Source: Bacteroidota bacterium | Lineage (GTDB): Bacteria > Bacteroidota > Bacteroidia > NS11-12g > UBA955 | Assembly (NCBI GenBank): GCA_030834125.1 | Contig: JAURFW010000017.1 | Coordinates: 1-34,987, forward strand | Length of the DNA stretch: 34,987 nucleotides | Direction: 5' to 3' | Shown here: positions 14,896 through 23,002 of the stretch, piece after piece | Position numbering within the stretch: the first letter of the stretch is position 1 | Layout of the letters: each line of letters opens with the position of its first letter | The notes under the pieces: model-generated | The model's database searches: none | What the model saw: only the letters and a program-made list of their open reading frames with translations | Told to the model about the DNA's origin: nothing | Program-made: the position numbers and the translations under genes

Positions 14896-15522
14896 CTATT
14901 GAATATTTCTGAATAGAAAACGCATATCTGGCATAAGTAATAAAATCTTTTCTTTTGGCGTCTTAGTAATGTCTGCAAAAACACAATTTTTTCCGTGATC
15001 TGTTGTTTGTCCCGCTAGTACTTGAAGTTGATATTGATCGTCTGGAGCTCCTTTTACCCACCTTCTTATCGGTAGTATACAATACCAACCTGTAATATCT
15101 CCTCTTTCATTTCGTGCAGCTGACATTGAATCTACAGGACCTACTACTACTTGATCATAGTCATATGTATCTTGGGATTTCATTGCTTGTGCTCTTTTTT
15201 TGAATTCCTCAGTTCCCCCTAAACTTCTAATTATTGTTGGGTGTAAAAATCTTACGTAAATGTCAAAATTGTTTTCTACATATGCATCCCAAAATGATTG
15301 AGCTGACTGATTGAATTTTTTTCTTACTCTTAGACTATCAAGTTTTTCAGGGGCGATTCCTTCAATCTGAGGTTGCTGTAAATCATCCTTTCCATTTGGG
15401 TTTTCAGTTTTTACAGTGTCTCCGCTATTTATTTCAGTAGTTTCTGAATTGATAGATGAGTCGCCGCATGCGCCAAAAATGAACAATATAATAAGTACAA
15501 ATAAGAAACTTTGTAATTTCAT
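14896..15522 (-). CDS. Lipoprotein of unknown function, possibly NTF2-like
   Basis: 208 residues with a lipoprotein signal peptide: hydrophobic MKLQSFLFVLIILFIFGAC, lipobox ending at C19. A Ser/Thr/Asn/Asp-rich linker (20-60) is followed by a compact domain starting FNQSAQSFWDAYVENNFDIYVRFLHP, which has the helix pattern of NTF2/SnoaL-like folds, and ending in strand-like segments (GWYCILPIRRW, YQLQVLAGQTT). No catalytic motif is apparent. It lies 69 bases after dnaK beyond the dnaK terminator, so it is probably transcribed on its own. The fold suggestion is weak. Confidence 0.6.
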   Translation of the reverse strand: MKLQSFLFVLIILFIFGACGDSSINSETTEINSGDTVKTENPNGKDDLQQPQIEGIAPEKLDSLRVRKKFNQSAQSFWDAYVENNFDIYVRFLHPTIIRSLGGTEEFKKRAQAMKSQDTYDYDQVVVGPVDSMSAARNERGDITGWYCILPIRRWVKGAPDDQYQLQVLAGQTTDHGKNCVFADITKTPKEKILLLMPDMRFLFRNIQ

Positions 15523-15545
15523 GATTCGAAAATAATCTTTTGTAT

Positions 15546-15568
15546 AAAAAAAGCAGGACTAGCCCGCT
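15546..15568 (-). terminator. Intrinsic terminator after dnaK
   Basis: On the minus strand AGCGGG (15568-15563), loop CTAGT, CCTGCT (15557-15552), then seven T. The stem has one G-T wobble. It sits 24 bases after the dnaK stop and 24 before the lipoprotein start. Confidence 0.75.
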
Positions 15569-15591
15569 TTTCTTTTTATGTATTTCTGATT

Positions 15592-17508
15592 TTATTTAAC
15601 TTCTTCGAAGTCTACATCTTGAACTTCATCACCAGAATTGTTGTTACCGGCATTCGCATCGCCAGCAGCATTAGGATCGGCTTGTGCATTTGCATCACCT
15701 TGTGTTGCTTTGTACAAATCTTCACTTGCCGCTTGCCACGCAGTATTCAATGTCGCAGTGTGAGTTTCAATATCTGCAAGATTCTTGTTCTGTACTGCTT
15801 CTTTTAGTTTTCCAAGAGCTTCTTCGATAGGACCCTTCTTCTCTTCAGGAATTTTATCACCGTACTCTTTTAATTGCTTTTCAGTTTGGAAAACAAGGCT
15901 GTCTGCTGCATTAAACTTCTCAATTTCTTCTTTACGTTGCTTATCAGCATCTGCATTCTGCTCAGCTTCTTGCTTCATGCGCTCGATATCTTCTTTGCTC
16001 AGTCCAGAACTTGCCTCAATACGGATTTTTTGTTCTTTTCCTGTAGCTTTATCTTTTGCATAAACATTTAATATACCGTTTGCATCAATATCGAATGTAA
16101 CTTCAATTTGTGGCACTCCTCTTGGAGATGGTGGTATACCGTCAAGAATGAATCTACCAATAGTTTTGTTATCTGCAGCCATTGAGCGCTCTCCCTGAAG
16201 AACGTGAATTTCTACGGAAGGTTGATTATCAGCAGCAGTTGAGAAAGTTTCTGCTTTCTTAGTTGGGATAGTTGTATTTGACTCAATCATTTTGGTCATT
16301 ACACCACCCATTGTTTCAATCCCTAGGCTCAAAGGTGTAACGTCAAGTAATAATACATCTTTTACCTCACCAGTTAATACACCCCCTTGTATAGATGCAC
16401 CAATTGCAACCACTTCATCTGGATTTACCCCTTTAGAAGGAGCTTTTCCAAAAAAGTCTTCAACTAACTTTTGAATTGCTGGGATACGTGTTGACCCACC
16501 AACTAAAATTACTTCATCGATATCGCTTGCGCTCATACCTGCATCTTTCAAAGCTTGCTTACAAGGCCCCAGAGTTCCTTGTATTAGGCGCTCTGCAAGT
16601 TGTTCGAATTTTGAACGAGAAAGTTTACGAACCAAGTGCTTTGGAATACCATCAACCGCGGTGATGTAAGGAAGATTAATGTCTGTTTCAGTTGAACTGG
16701 ATAATTCAATCTTCGCTTTTTCTGCCGCCTCTTTCAAGCGTTGCAGTGCCATTGGGTCTTTTCTTAAGTCAATGTTTTCATCATTTTTGAATTCATCAGC
16801 CATCCAGTCAATAAGAACCTGGTCAAAATCATCACCACCTAGGTGAGTATCGCCGTTTGTACTTTTAACTTCGAATACTCCATCACCTAACTCAAGGATA
16901 GAAACGTCAAATGTTCCTCCACCCAAGTCATAAACGGCAATTTTCATATCGCGTCCACCTTTGTCTAATCCATAAGCTAAAGCTGCTGCCGTAGGCTCGT
17001 TAATGATACGCTCTACTTTTAAACCTGCAATTTCTCCTGCCTCTTTTGTAGCTTGACGTTGAGCATCGTTAAAATATGCGGGTACAGTAATTACCGCACG
17101 TGTTACTTCTTGTCCAAGGTGATCTTCAGCTGTCTTTTTCATTTTTTGAAGAGTCATTGCTGAAATTTCTTGCGGAGTGTATAAACGATCTCCGATAGAT
17201 ACTCTCGGAGTATCATTGTCTCCTTTAACTACTTTGTAAGGAACACGTTCAATTTCTTTCGACATTGCAGAGAATGATTCTCCCATGAAACGCTTAATTG
17301 AACTGATTGTGTTGTGAGGATTGGTAATAGCCTGACGTTTTGCAGGATCTCCTACTTTACGCTCGCCTTTACCGTCGTCTAAAAATGCAACTACTGATGG
17401 AGTAGTTCTACGTCCTTCACTGTTTTGGATTATAACCGGCTCGTTACCTTCTAATACGGCAACACAACTGTTTGTGGTTCCTAAGTCGATTCCAATTATT
17501 TTACTCAT
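15592..17508 (-). CDS. dnaK: Molecular chaperone DnaK (Hsp70)
   Basis: ATP-dependent chaperone acting with DnaJ and GrpE. Full-length, 638 residues: ATPase phosphate motifs [16 protein letters not shown] (5-20), [18 protein letters not shown] and [17 protein letters not shown]; the linker [19 protein letters not shown]; a substrate-binding domain; an Asn/Ala/Asp-rich tail ending [11 protein letters not shown], the usual C-terminal motif. No dnaJ or grpE is adjacent, as is common in Bacteroidota. The upstream 170 bases hold palindromes that may be regulatory, and a terminator follows. Confidence 0.98.
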   Translation of the reverse strand: MSKIIGIDLGTTNSCVAVLEGNEPVIIQNSEGRRTTPSVVAFLDDGKGERKVGDPAKRQAITNPHNTISSIKRFMGESFSAMSKEIERVPYKVVKGDNDTPRVSIGDRLYTPQEISAMTLQKMKKTAEDHLGQEVTRAVITVPAYFNDAQRQATKEAGEIAGLKVERIINEPTAAALAYGLDKGGRDMKIAVYDLGGGTFDVSILELGDGVFEVKSTNGDTHLGGDDFDQVLIDWMADEFKNDENIDLRKDPMALQRLKEAAEKAKIELSSSTETDINLPYITAVDGIPKHLVRKLSRSKFEQLAERLIQGTLGPCKQALKDAGMSASDIDEVILVGGSTRIPAIQKLVEDFFGKAPSKGVNPDEVVAIGASIQGGVLTGEVKDVLLLDVTPLSLGIETMGGVMTKMIESNTTIPTKKAETFSTAADNQPSVEIHVLQGERSMAADNKTIGRFILDGIPPSPRGVPQIEVTFDIDANGILNVYAKDKATGKEQKIRIEASSGLSKEDIERMKQEAEQNADADKQRKEEIEKFNAADSLVFQTEKQLKEYGDKIPEEKKGPIEEALGKLKEAVQNKNLADIETHTATLNTAWQAASEDLYKATQGDANAQADPNAAGDANAGNNNSGDEVQDVDFEEVK

Positions 17509-17539
17509 GATGTTTGTTTTTTCTTTAACTCGTATATGT

Positions 17540-17589
17540 CAAAGGCAATGCCATTTTATAAAATGTCGTATTTGCTGACGAAATGTCAG
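17540..17589 (-). promoter_or_regulatory. dnaK upstream region with two palindromes
   Basis: The perfect 14-base palindrome CATTTTATAAAATG (17552-17565) lies directly upstream of a -7-like box TGCCTTTG (17547-17540, one mismatch to TAnnTTTG). An inverted repeat CTGAC-N5-GTCAG (17575-17589) lies 9 bases farther upstream. Their position suggests operator function for dnaK; no CIRCE element is seen. Function is inference. Confidence 0.35.
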
Positions 17590-17678
17590 ATTATTGAATT
17601 AATGTGGCAATTTTCAAGGACGGATTGTCGGGGATTTGACAGCTTTAAATCATGTTTACTAATCAAAACTGACGATTG

Positions 17679-18668
17679 CTAATATATGAAGTTTAGAGGG
17701 GCCGTTATTGGATTGTTATTTAAGATAGAAACAGAACCGGGATCCATGGGAACATTTTCAATGGTTTGTTTACATCTTGAACCAAATAGACCATAACCAT
17801 TGTTGATGTTTGTGTATTCTGCTTGTTTTTGGACAATCCCAATAGATGGCTCATTAACAGAGATGTAATCGATTAAACTTTGACTTCCTCCATAATATTC
17901 CATAGAAACAGACTTAATACGGCGATAAACAGGCGCTGCAGTATCTAGGGTGTACGCCAGGAATTGGAAAAACGAAGTGCGTTCTACTTGATGTATTACT
18001 GTAGAATTTGTTCGCCCACGAGGCATGAAATAATTAGTTATTACATCCCATTGCAAGGTTTTAGTATCAATTAAGGTGGTGTCATTTTGGGAGTATTCCT
18101 CCACATTAACTTTCATTTTTACATCGTAGGCAAAAGCGTTAGCTCCCGGTACGTATGATATGGTTATGTATTGAGGCCCCAAGGAAAAGATAGGATTTGT
18201 TGTGCGAAAAGGTGCCTCTATTCTTGCCTTTTTTAGTGTCCAAGTATTGGCCCAAGACCTGCCTAGTGGAGTGGTTACCTCAATTTCATAAGGTTCATTT
18301 TCAATTATGGGTTCAGAAAGCTTATATAAAAAGTTAACATCTGAAGCAAAAATGCCGGAGTCTTTTTTGATCTCATTAACCTTATTCAAAATAAATTCCT
18401 CCCCAGTATTAAGTCTTTTTAACTTAACCACAGCGTCTGTTAGAAATAAACTATCAGAATTTTTGGCAACTAATAAGGCTGATGTGTTTTCATTAAGAAA
18501 AGCTTTGTTGATTTTAATAAATTGATCGTTTTGATTCGGATCTAGCAAGCCGTAAATGATAATAGTTTCTTTCCATTCAGCATTAATATCAACGTTATTC
18601 TCACACCTTATAAATAAAAGAACCACGAAAAATGCCAAGATAAAATGGGAAAGAGTAGACCGTTTCAT
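17679..18668 (-). CDS. DUF4249-like lipoprotein
   Basis: 329 residues with a lipoprotein signal peptide (hydrophobic 9-20, lipobox LFIRC with C22). The mature start ENNVDINAEWKETIIIYGLLDPNQNDQFIKINKAFL and the following Ig-like strands (FLTDAVVKLKR, EPYEIEVTTPLGRSW) resemble DUF4249 lipoproteins, which in Bacteroidota are often encoded beside TonB-dependent receptors. No such receptor is next to it here. The C-terminus (NINNGYGLFGSRCKQTIE) is also reminiscent of that family. Probably attached to the outer membrane; function unknown. A TATTTTTG box ends six bases before the ATG. Confidence 0.7.
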   Translation of the reverse strand: MKRSTLSHFILAFFVVLLFIRCENNVDINAEWKETIIIYGLLDPNQNDQFIKINKAFLNENTSALLVAKNSDSLFLTDAVVKLKRLNTGEEFILNKVNEIKKDSGIFASDVNFLYKLSEPIIENEPYEIEVTTPLGRSWANTWTLKKARIEAPFRTTNPIFSLGPQYITISYVPGANAFAYDVKMKVNVEEYSQNDTTLIDTKTLQWDVITNYFMPRGRTNSTVIHQVERTSFFQFLAYTLDTAAPVYRRIKSVSMEYYGGSQSLIDYISVNEPSIGIVQKQAEYTNINNGYGLFGSRCKQTIENVPMDPGSVSILNNNPITAPLNFIY

Positions 18669-18674
18669 TCATTT

Positions 18675-18682
18675 CAAAAATA
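18675..18682 (-). promoter_or_regulatory. -7 promoter box of the DUF4249-like gene
   Basis: Minus-strand TATTTTTG, a perfect TAnnTTTG match, six bases before the ATG at 18668. The same six-base spacing is seen at 27175/27182 and 28029/28036. Confidence 0.5.
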
Positions 18683-18786
18683 CATCGAATAGTGTGGAAC
18701 ACTGCTATAATTTTTACGGAATGGTAATATTTTGACAAAATAGTTAGGGGTTATGGAAATTAATTCGAAATTTTGCATTGAATAAA

Positions 18787-19602
18787 ATGTCTGTACACAA
18801 AGAATTTAAGAAAGTTACCACCCACTCATTGAGTGAAATGAAGCACTTGGGTGAGAAAATATCAATGCTTACTGCCTACGATTTTTCTACAGCAAAAATT
18901 GTGGATGATGCTGGAATTGATGTGATACTTGTGGGCGATAGTGCATCTAATGTAATGGCGGGTCATGAGACTACGCTTCCAATTACTTTAGATCAGATGA
19001 TTTATCACGCAAGTAGTGTGGTAAGAGCGGTAAATAGAGCATTGATTGTGGTGGATTTGCCTTTTGGAAGTTATCAAGGGAATTCTAAAGAAGCTTTGAA
19101 TTCTACAATTCGAATTATGAAGGAAAGCGGTGCTCACGCCATTAAAATGGAAGGGGGTGAGGAGATTATTGAAAGTATCAAAAGAATTTTAACGGCAGGA
19201 GTTCCGGTAATGGGGCATTTAGGTCTAACACCTCAAAGTATATATAAATTCGGTACATATACAGTTAGGGCCAAAGAAGATGCTGAAGCTGAGAAATTAG
19301 TAGAAGATGCCAAACTTCTTCAAGAGGCAGGTTGTTTTGCTTTGGTGTTGGAAAAAATTCCTGCGGGTTTGGCAAAACGGGTTGCAGAGTCCATAGAAAT
19401 TCCAGTAATTGGTATTGGTGCCGGCCATCATGTTGATGGTCAAGTATTAGTGCTGCATGATATGATTGGAATTAGTCAAGAATTTAATCCAAGATTTATT
19501 CGTAGGTATTTAAATCTATATGACGATATAAAAGGTGCAGTTGAAAATTATATTAGGGATGTTAAGGCCAAAGAATTTCCAAGTAATAAAGAGAGTTATT
19601 AA
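18787..19602 (+). CDS. panB: 3-methyl-2-oxobutanoate hydroxymethyltransferase
   Basis: First committed step of pantothenate synthesis: transfers a hydroxymethyl group from 5,10-methylene-tetrahydrofolate to alpha-ketoisovalerate. Signatures: [22 protein letters not shown], the metal-binding [43 protein letters not shown] and the C-terminal [19 protein letters not shown]. 271 residues, normal. ATG 18787 is chosen because it gives the usual [12 protein letters not shown] start; TTG 18778 is in frame but offers nothing extra. Monocistronic, followed by a strong bidirectional terminator. Confidence 0.97.
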   Translation: MSVHKEFKKVTTHSLSEMKHLGEKISMLTAYDFSTAKIVDDAGIDVILVGDSASNVMAGHETTLPITLDQMIYHASSVVRAVNRALIVVDLPFGSYQGNSKEALNSTIRIMKESGAHAIKMEGGEEIIESIKRILTAGVPVMGHLGLTPQSIYKFGTYTVRAKEDAEAEKLVEDAKLLQEAGCFALVLEKIPAGLAKRVAESIEIPVIGIGAGHHVDGQVLVLHDMIGISQEFNPRFIRRYLNLYDDIKGAVENYIRDVKAKEFPSNKESY

Positions 19603-19639
19603 TAGTCAAAATAAATTCTTGATTTCAAATTTTATCCAT

Positions 19640-19666
19640 AAAAAAAGGCCCATTGGGCCTTTTTTT
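19640..19666. terminator. Bidirectional intrinsic terminator between panB and the zinc-ribbon gene
   Basis: GGCCC (19647-19651), loop ATT, GGGCC (19655-19659), flanked by seven A (19640-19646) and seven T (19660-19666). The symmetric sequence can serve panB on the plus strand and the convergent gene on the minus strand. Confidence 0.9.
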
Positions 19667-19684
19667 ATACATATCATTTTAAGA

Positions 19685-20476
19685 TTATTTAGCGGTTAGC
19701 TTCATTTTTCTTCTAGTAGTCTTTTTCTCTTCAATAACCGCTGCAGCAATCCCTGATATAGTTTCATCTACTAAAATACGACCGCAATGTTCACATACAA
19801 TAATTTTGATGTGTGCACGGATATCGCTATGTCTTTGTGGCGGAACTTTAGCAAAACATCCTCCACAAGAGCTTCTAACAATAGGAGCAACAGCAATTCC
19901 GTTTTTCATATTCTCGCGTACACGAGTATAGGCGCGTGAATAACGATCATCAAGTTTCTTTAAAGCAGATTCACGATCTTTAAGAAACTTTGCCATTTCT
20001 TCTTCGTTCTCTTTCTCAATTTCAACTAGTTCAGCTTTTTTAAAATCTAAATCGGATTTTCTCGAATTTAACTGTTCACGAGTTTGTTCAAGCAATTCGC
20101 TTTTCGCCTCGATGATTTTTGTAAAATCTTTAATTTTCTTTTCAGCAGAAAGAATCTCTAATCCAGCAATCTCTTTTTCTTTGTCGATTGCTTCGTATTC
20201 ACGAGAGTTTTTGATATTATTCATCTGCTCGTCATACTTCACAATTAATGATTGAAAATCTTTGATTGCATTTTTCTTTCCTGCAATCTGAGAGTTTAAC
20301 TCATCGATTTCTTCTTCAAAGTGTTGGATACGAGTTTCTAGTCCTGCGATATCATCCTCCAAATCAGCTACTTCCATAGGCAATTCACCGCGGATAGCGC
20401 GAATAGCGTCTGACTTGCTATCAATTTGTTGCAATTTCCAGAGGTCATGCAATTTTTTTTCTATACTTACGTCCAT
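19685..20476 (-). CDS. Coiled-coil protein with C-terminal C4 zinc ribbon (zf-RING_7/DUF164 type)
   Basis: 263 residues. About residues 30-180 are a long charged coiled coil of Glu/Lys/Leu heptads (for example QHFEEEIDELNSQIAGKKNA); an N-terminal LWKLQQIDS segment is typical of the family. The zinc ribbon has C204 and C207 (SSCGGCFAKVPPQ) and C228 and C231 (VCEHCGRILV). A basic tail KKTTRRKMKLTAK follows. These proteins are widespread; relatives have been linked to translation or secretion but no firm role is known to me. The start is five bases after the Nif3-like stop, a gene pair I regard as typical of Bacteroidota. Confidence 0.88.
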   Translation of the reverse strand: MDVSIEKKLHDLWKLQQIDSKSDAIRAIRGELPMEVADLEDDIAGLETRIQHFEEEIDELNSQIAGKKNAIKDFQSLIVKYDEQMNNIKNSREYEAIDKEKEIAGLEILSAEKKIKDFTKIIEAKSELLEQTREQLNSRKSDLDFKKAELVEIEKENEEEMAKFLKDRESALKKLDDRYSRAYTRVRENMKNGIAVAPIVRSSCGGCFAKVPPQRHSDIRAHIKIIVCEHCGRILVDETISGIAAAVIEEKKTTRRKMKLTAK

Positions 20477-20481
20477 GTTGA

Positions 20482-21585
20482 TCAGTAATATTGAATAGGG
20501 TTAGTATTAGTGTTGGCAAAAATGGTTGCAAAATTAGGGAATTTTTTTGATAAAATGTCTCTGAATATCTCAATAGTGTATTTTTCAGATTCGTAATGAC
20601 CCACATCACAAATAAACAAATCATCTTCAGCATCAAAAAACTCGTGATATTTGACATCTGAGGTAATATAGGCATCTGCACCGTTAGCTTTGGCTTTATT
20701 GATTAAGAAGCTACCCGCGCCACCGCAAATTGCCACTTTATGAATAGTTTTTTTATTGGTTTTTGTTCCCTTAAAAGTATCAATTTCCAAATTGGATTTT
20801 ACATGTTTAGTAAAGTTTTCTATACTCATTTCTTCATTTAAATAGCCAATTAGTCCCGCACCAATATCTTGTAGCGAGTTTTTTATTTCATTTATTTGAT
20901 ACGCTATTTCCTCATATGGATGGGAGTCATTCATAGCCGATAATACTTCACCCAATTTATATTTTGGAAGTATTACTTCTAAACGCTTTTCAATTTCAGC
21001 AGTTCTCTTGCCTTGTTCTCCAATGTAAGGCATTGAGCCATCCATTGGTTTAAATGTTCCTAATCCTTCATAAGAGAAACCACACTCACTATAATTACCA
21101 ATTTCACCAGCTCCTGCTCGAAATAATGCATTTTGTACAGTTTCAAAATGCGAATTAGGAATATACAACACCAATGATACTAACTGTCCATTCATTGGTG
21201 CTAATATTCGCCCATGTTTTAATTTCAACTTCTCTGCAAATTTTTCATTTACACCTTGATTTAAAACATTGTCTAAATTGGTGTGACAGGCATATATTGC
21301 AATGTTATATTTAATCGCTTTAATAACAGTCCTTTCAACAAAATTATCGCCATTCAAGCGCTTTAATCCTTTGAAAATAATGGGATGGTGGCAAATTATA
21401 ATATCACATTTATTTAAAATAGCCTCTTCAATAACATCCTCTGTAACATCCAAACAAAGTAGAGCTTTTTCAACTTCGTCATTTTTATTACCAATTAACA
21501 AACCACTATTATCATAGTCTTCTTGAAGGCTAACAGGCGCCACTTCTTCAATTGCATTTGTTATACTACCAATTTTTATAGGCAT
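20482..21585 (-). CDS. Nif3-like dinuclear metal-centre protein (GTP cyclohydrolase I type 2 / YbgI family)
   Basis: 367 residues. The N-terminal part has VSLQEDYDNSGLLIGN, CLDVTEDVIEEAI and the metal-binding IICHHPIIFKGLKRL; the C-terminal part has KVAICGGAGSFL and DVGHYESEKYTIEIF with its metal His and Glu. A central insert (LYIPNSHFETVQNALFRAGAGEIGNYSECGF) is the PII-like domain found in the long form. Family function is uncertain despite the GTP cyclohydrolase I type 2 label. Start ATG 21585 (MPIKIG) is chosen; the frame stays open to 21774 only because it runs antisense through the divergent methyltransferase gene. Confidence 0.93.
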   Translation of the reverse strand: MPIKIGSITNAIEEVAPVSLQEDYDNSGLLIGNKNDEVEKALLCLDVTEDVIEEAILNKCDIIICHHPIIFKGLKRLNGDNFVERTVIKAIKYNIAIYACHTNLDNVLNQGVNEKFAEKLKLKHGRILAPMNGQLVSLVLYIPNSHFETVQNALFRAGAGEIGNYSECGFSYEGLGTFKPMDGSMPYIGEQGKRTAEIEKRLEVILPKYKLGEVLSAMNDSHPYEEIAYQINEIKNSLQDIGAGLIGYLNEEMSIENFTKHVKSNLEIDTFKGTKTNKKTIHKVAICGGAGSFLINKAKANGADAYITSDVKYHEFFDAEDDLFICDVGHYESEKYTIEIFRDILSKKFPNFATIFANTNTNPIQYY

Positions 21586-21614
21586 GTGACAAATTTCTAT
21601 TAAAAGGATGAAAT

Positions 21615-22790
21615 TTGCATAACGATTTGAAAAAAGCATATTTAAAAAAGGGAAAAGAACAGGCCATTTTAAGGAGGCACCCTTGGGTGTTCTCTGGTGC
21701 CATTCACGAAATTGAAGTGGTAGAGGAGGGGGACCTAGTTGAGGTAATTGACAGCAGAGGCAATTTTCTAGCAATTGGAATGGTAGGAGATGGCAGTATT
21801 TTAGTTCGAATTATTTCATTTGATAAAGTTAATATCAATCGAGATTTCTGGAAAGAAAAAATCTCGGTTGCCAGGGCATTAAGATCAAGATTGAATCTTA
21901 AGTTGGAGAGTAATACTAATTCTTATCGATTAATACACGGTGAGGGCGATGGGTTGCCGGGCTTAATAATTGATATTTATGGTGAACATGCAGTAGTTCA
22001 AGCACACACCTTTGGCATGCATAAAATTCGTATGGAAGTTGCAGAAGCATTAAAATCTGAATTTGGGACTGCACTAAAAACGGTTTACTACAAATCGAAA
22101 AGTGCTTTACATAGAAATGATGTTTCAGATGAGTTTTTATTGGGAGATACCATAGAATCTGTAGTTTTAGAAAATAACATGAAACTCAATATTAATTGGG
22201 TTGAAGGACAAAAAACTGGTTTTTTTCTAGACCAGAGAGTTAACAGAGCATTACTGGGAACTTATGCAAAAGATAAATCTGTGTTAAACACCTTTGCCTA
22301 TTCCGGTGGATTTTCCATTTCTGCTTTAATTGGCGGTGCAACAAATGTGGTTTCCGTTGATATTTCTATGGCTGCAATTGAATTATGTAATCAAAATGCT
22401 GAATTAAATAAGGTAAGCGAAAAACATACGGCAATAGCTGCTGATGTATTGGCATACTTAAGAGATGAAAAAGTGAATTATGATATTGTAGTACTGGATC
22501 CACCCGCATTTGCGAAGAGTTTGAAGAAGAAACATGCGGCTACTATGGGATATAAAAGATTAAATGCCTTAGGACTTCAAAAGGTTAAGTCAGGAGGTCT
22601 ATTGTTTACATTTTCATGTTCGCAGGTTATTGATGAGTCATTATTTATAAATACAGTAACCGCTGCAGCCATGGAAGTAGGTCGGGAGTGTCAGATTTTA
22701 CACCGGTTATCCCAAGGTCCGGATCATCCTGTTAATATATTTCATCCCCAAGGACATTACCTTAAAGGATTGGTTTTAAGAGTGATTTAA
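21615..22790 (+). CDS. RlmI-like PUA-domain rRNA (cytosine-C5) methyltransferase
   Basis: Class I SAM-dependent methyltransferase of the COG1092 family, related to RlmI (23S rRNA m5C1962). N-terminal PUA-like domain (about 5-75, KGKEQAILRRHPWVFSGAI), an RlmI-type middle region (SYRLIHGEGDGLPGLIIDIYG), KTGFFLDQRVNRALLG, SAM motif VLNTFAYSGGFS, VVLDPPAFAKS and FSCSQVID with the likely catalytic Cys. About 390 residues, normal. TTG 21615 or TTG 21627 could start it; a GAAATTTG box at 21610-21617 overlaps the first, which slightly favours 21627. Divergent from the Nif3-like gene with a 29-base gap. Confidence 0.9.
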   Translation: MHNDLKKAYLKKGKEQAILRRHPWVFSGAIHEIEVVEEGDLVEVIDSRGNFLAIGMVGDGSILVRIISFDKVNINRDFWKEKISVARALRSRLNLKLESNTNSYRLIHGEGDGLPGLIIDIYGEHAVVQAHTFGMHKIRMEVAEALKSEFGTALKTVYYKSKSALHRNDVSDEFLLGDTIESVVLENNMKLNINWVEGQKTGFFLDQRVNRALLGTYAKDKSVLNTFAYSGGFSISALIGGATNVVSVDISMAAIELCNQNAELNKVSEKHTAIAADVLAYLRDEKVNYDIVVLDPPAFAKSLKKKHAATMGYKRLNALGLQKVKSGGLLFTFSCSQVIDESLFINTVTAAAMEVGRECQILHRLSQGPDHPVNIFHPQGHYLKGLVLRVI

Positions 22791-22830
22791 AAAAAATAAA
22801 ATCTATCGATCTTTAAAATAGAAAAATTGG

Positions 22831-22838
22831 TATATTTG
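22831..22838 (+). promoter_or_regulatory. -7 promoter box of tRNA-His
   Basis: TATATTTG, a perfect TAnnTTTG match, 13 bases before the mature 5' end, consistent with a short RNase P-processed leader. No -33 TTTG is evident. Confidence 0.6.
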
Positions 22839-22851
22839 CACCCCAATATAC

Positions 22852-22926
22852 GGCGGTCGTAGCTCAGTCGGTTAGAGCGCCAGTTTGTGGCACTGGAGGT
22901 CGCCGGTTCAATTCCGGTCGGTCGCC
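22852..22926 (+). tRNA. tRNA-His (anticodon GTG)
   Basis: Cloverleaf: acceptor GCGGTCG (22853-22859) pairs with CGGTCGC (22919-22925) with two G-U pairs; TAGCTCAGTCGGTTAGAGC D-arm; anticodon stem CCAGT/ACTGG with anticodon GTG; T-arm GCCGG-TTCAATT-CCGGT. G at 22852 is the encoded G-1 pairing with discriminator C at 22926, the identity element of tRNA-His. CCA is not encoded. A GUN anticodon makes it a substrate for the Tgt enzyme encoded at 5491-6609. Confidence 0.97.
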
Positions 22927-22928
22927 CG

Positions 22929-22956
22929 AAAAAAGAGGTTCTCGAACCTCTTTTTT
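22929..22956 (+). terminator. Intrinsic terminator after tRNA-His
   Basis: AAAAAAGAGGTT (22929-22940), loop CTCG, AACCTCTTTTTT (22945-22956): a 12-base perfect stem whose upper half is GC-containing, ending in a T run two bases after the mature tRNA. Confidence 0.92.
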
Positions 22957-23002
22957 ATTATCAAGATTTTCATTAATTGGTTTTTAATATTAATAGTGTA
23001 AC

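Noticed and set aside
15619-16664. Several open plus-strand frames of 60-92 codons inside dnaK
   Set aside because: They are antisense shadows of the constrained dnaK coding sequence; no start context, domain or homology.
18691-18703. Inverted repeat AGTGT-GGA-ACACT upstream of the DUF4249-like gene
   Set aside because: Five-base arms and a single occurrence; expected by chance in a window this size.
21590-21617. Inverted CAAATTTC / GAAATTTG pair between the Nif3-like and methyltransferase genes
   Set aside because: Best read as two imperfect divergent -7 boxes, each with one mismatch, rather than an operator; too weak to list.
21586-21774. N-terminal extension of the Nif3-like gene by 63 residues
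   Set aside because: It runs antisense through the methyltransferase gene; MPIKIG at 21585 matches the family start.
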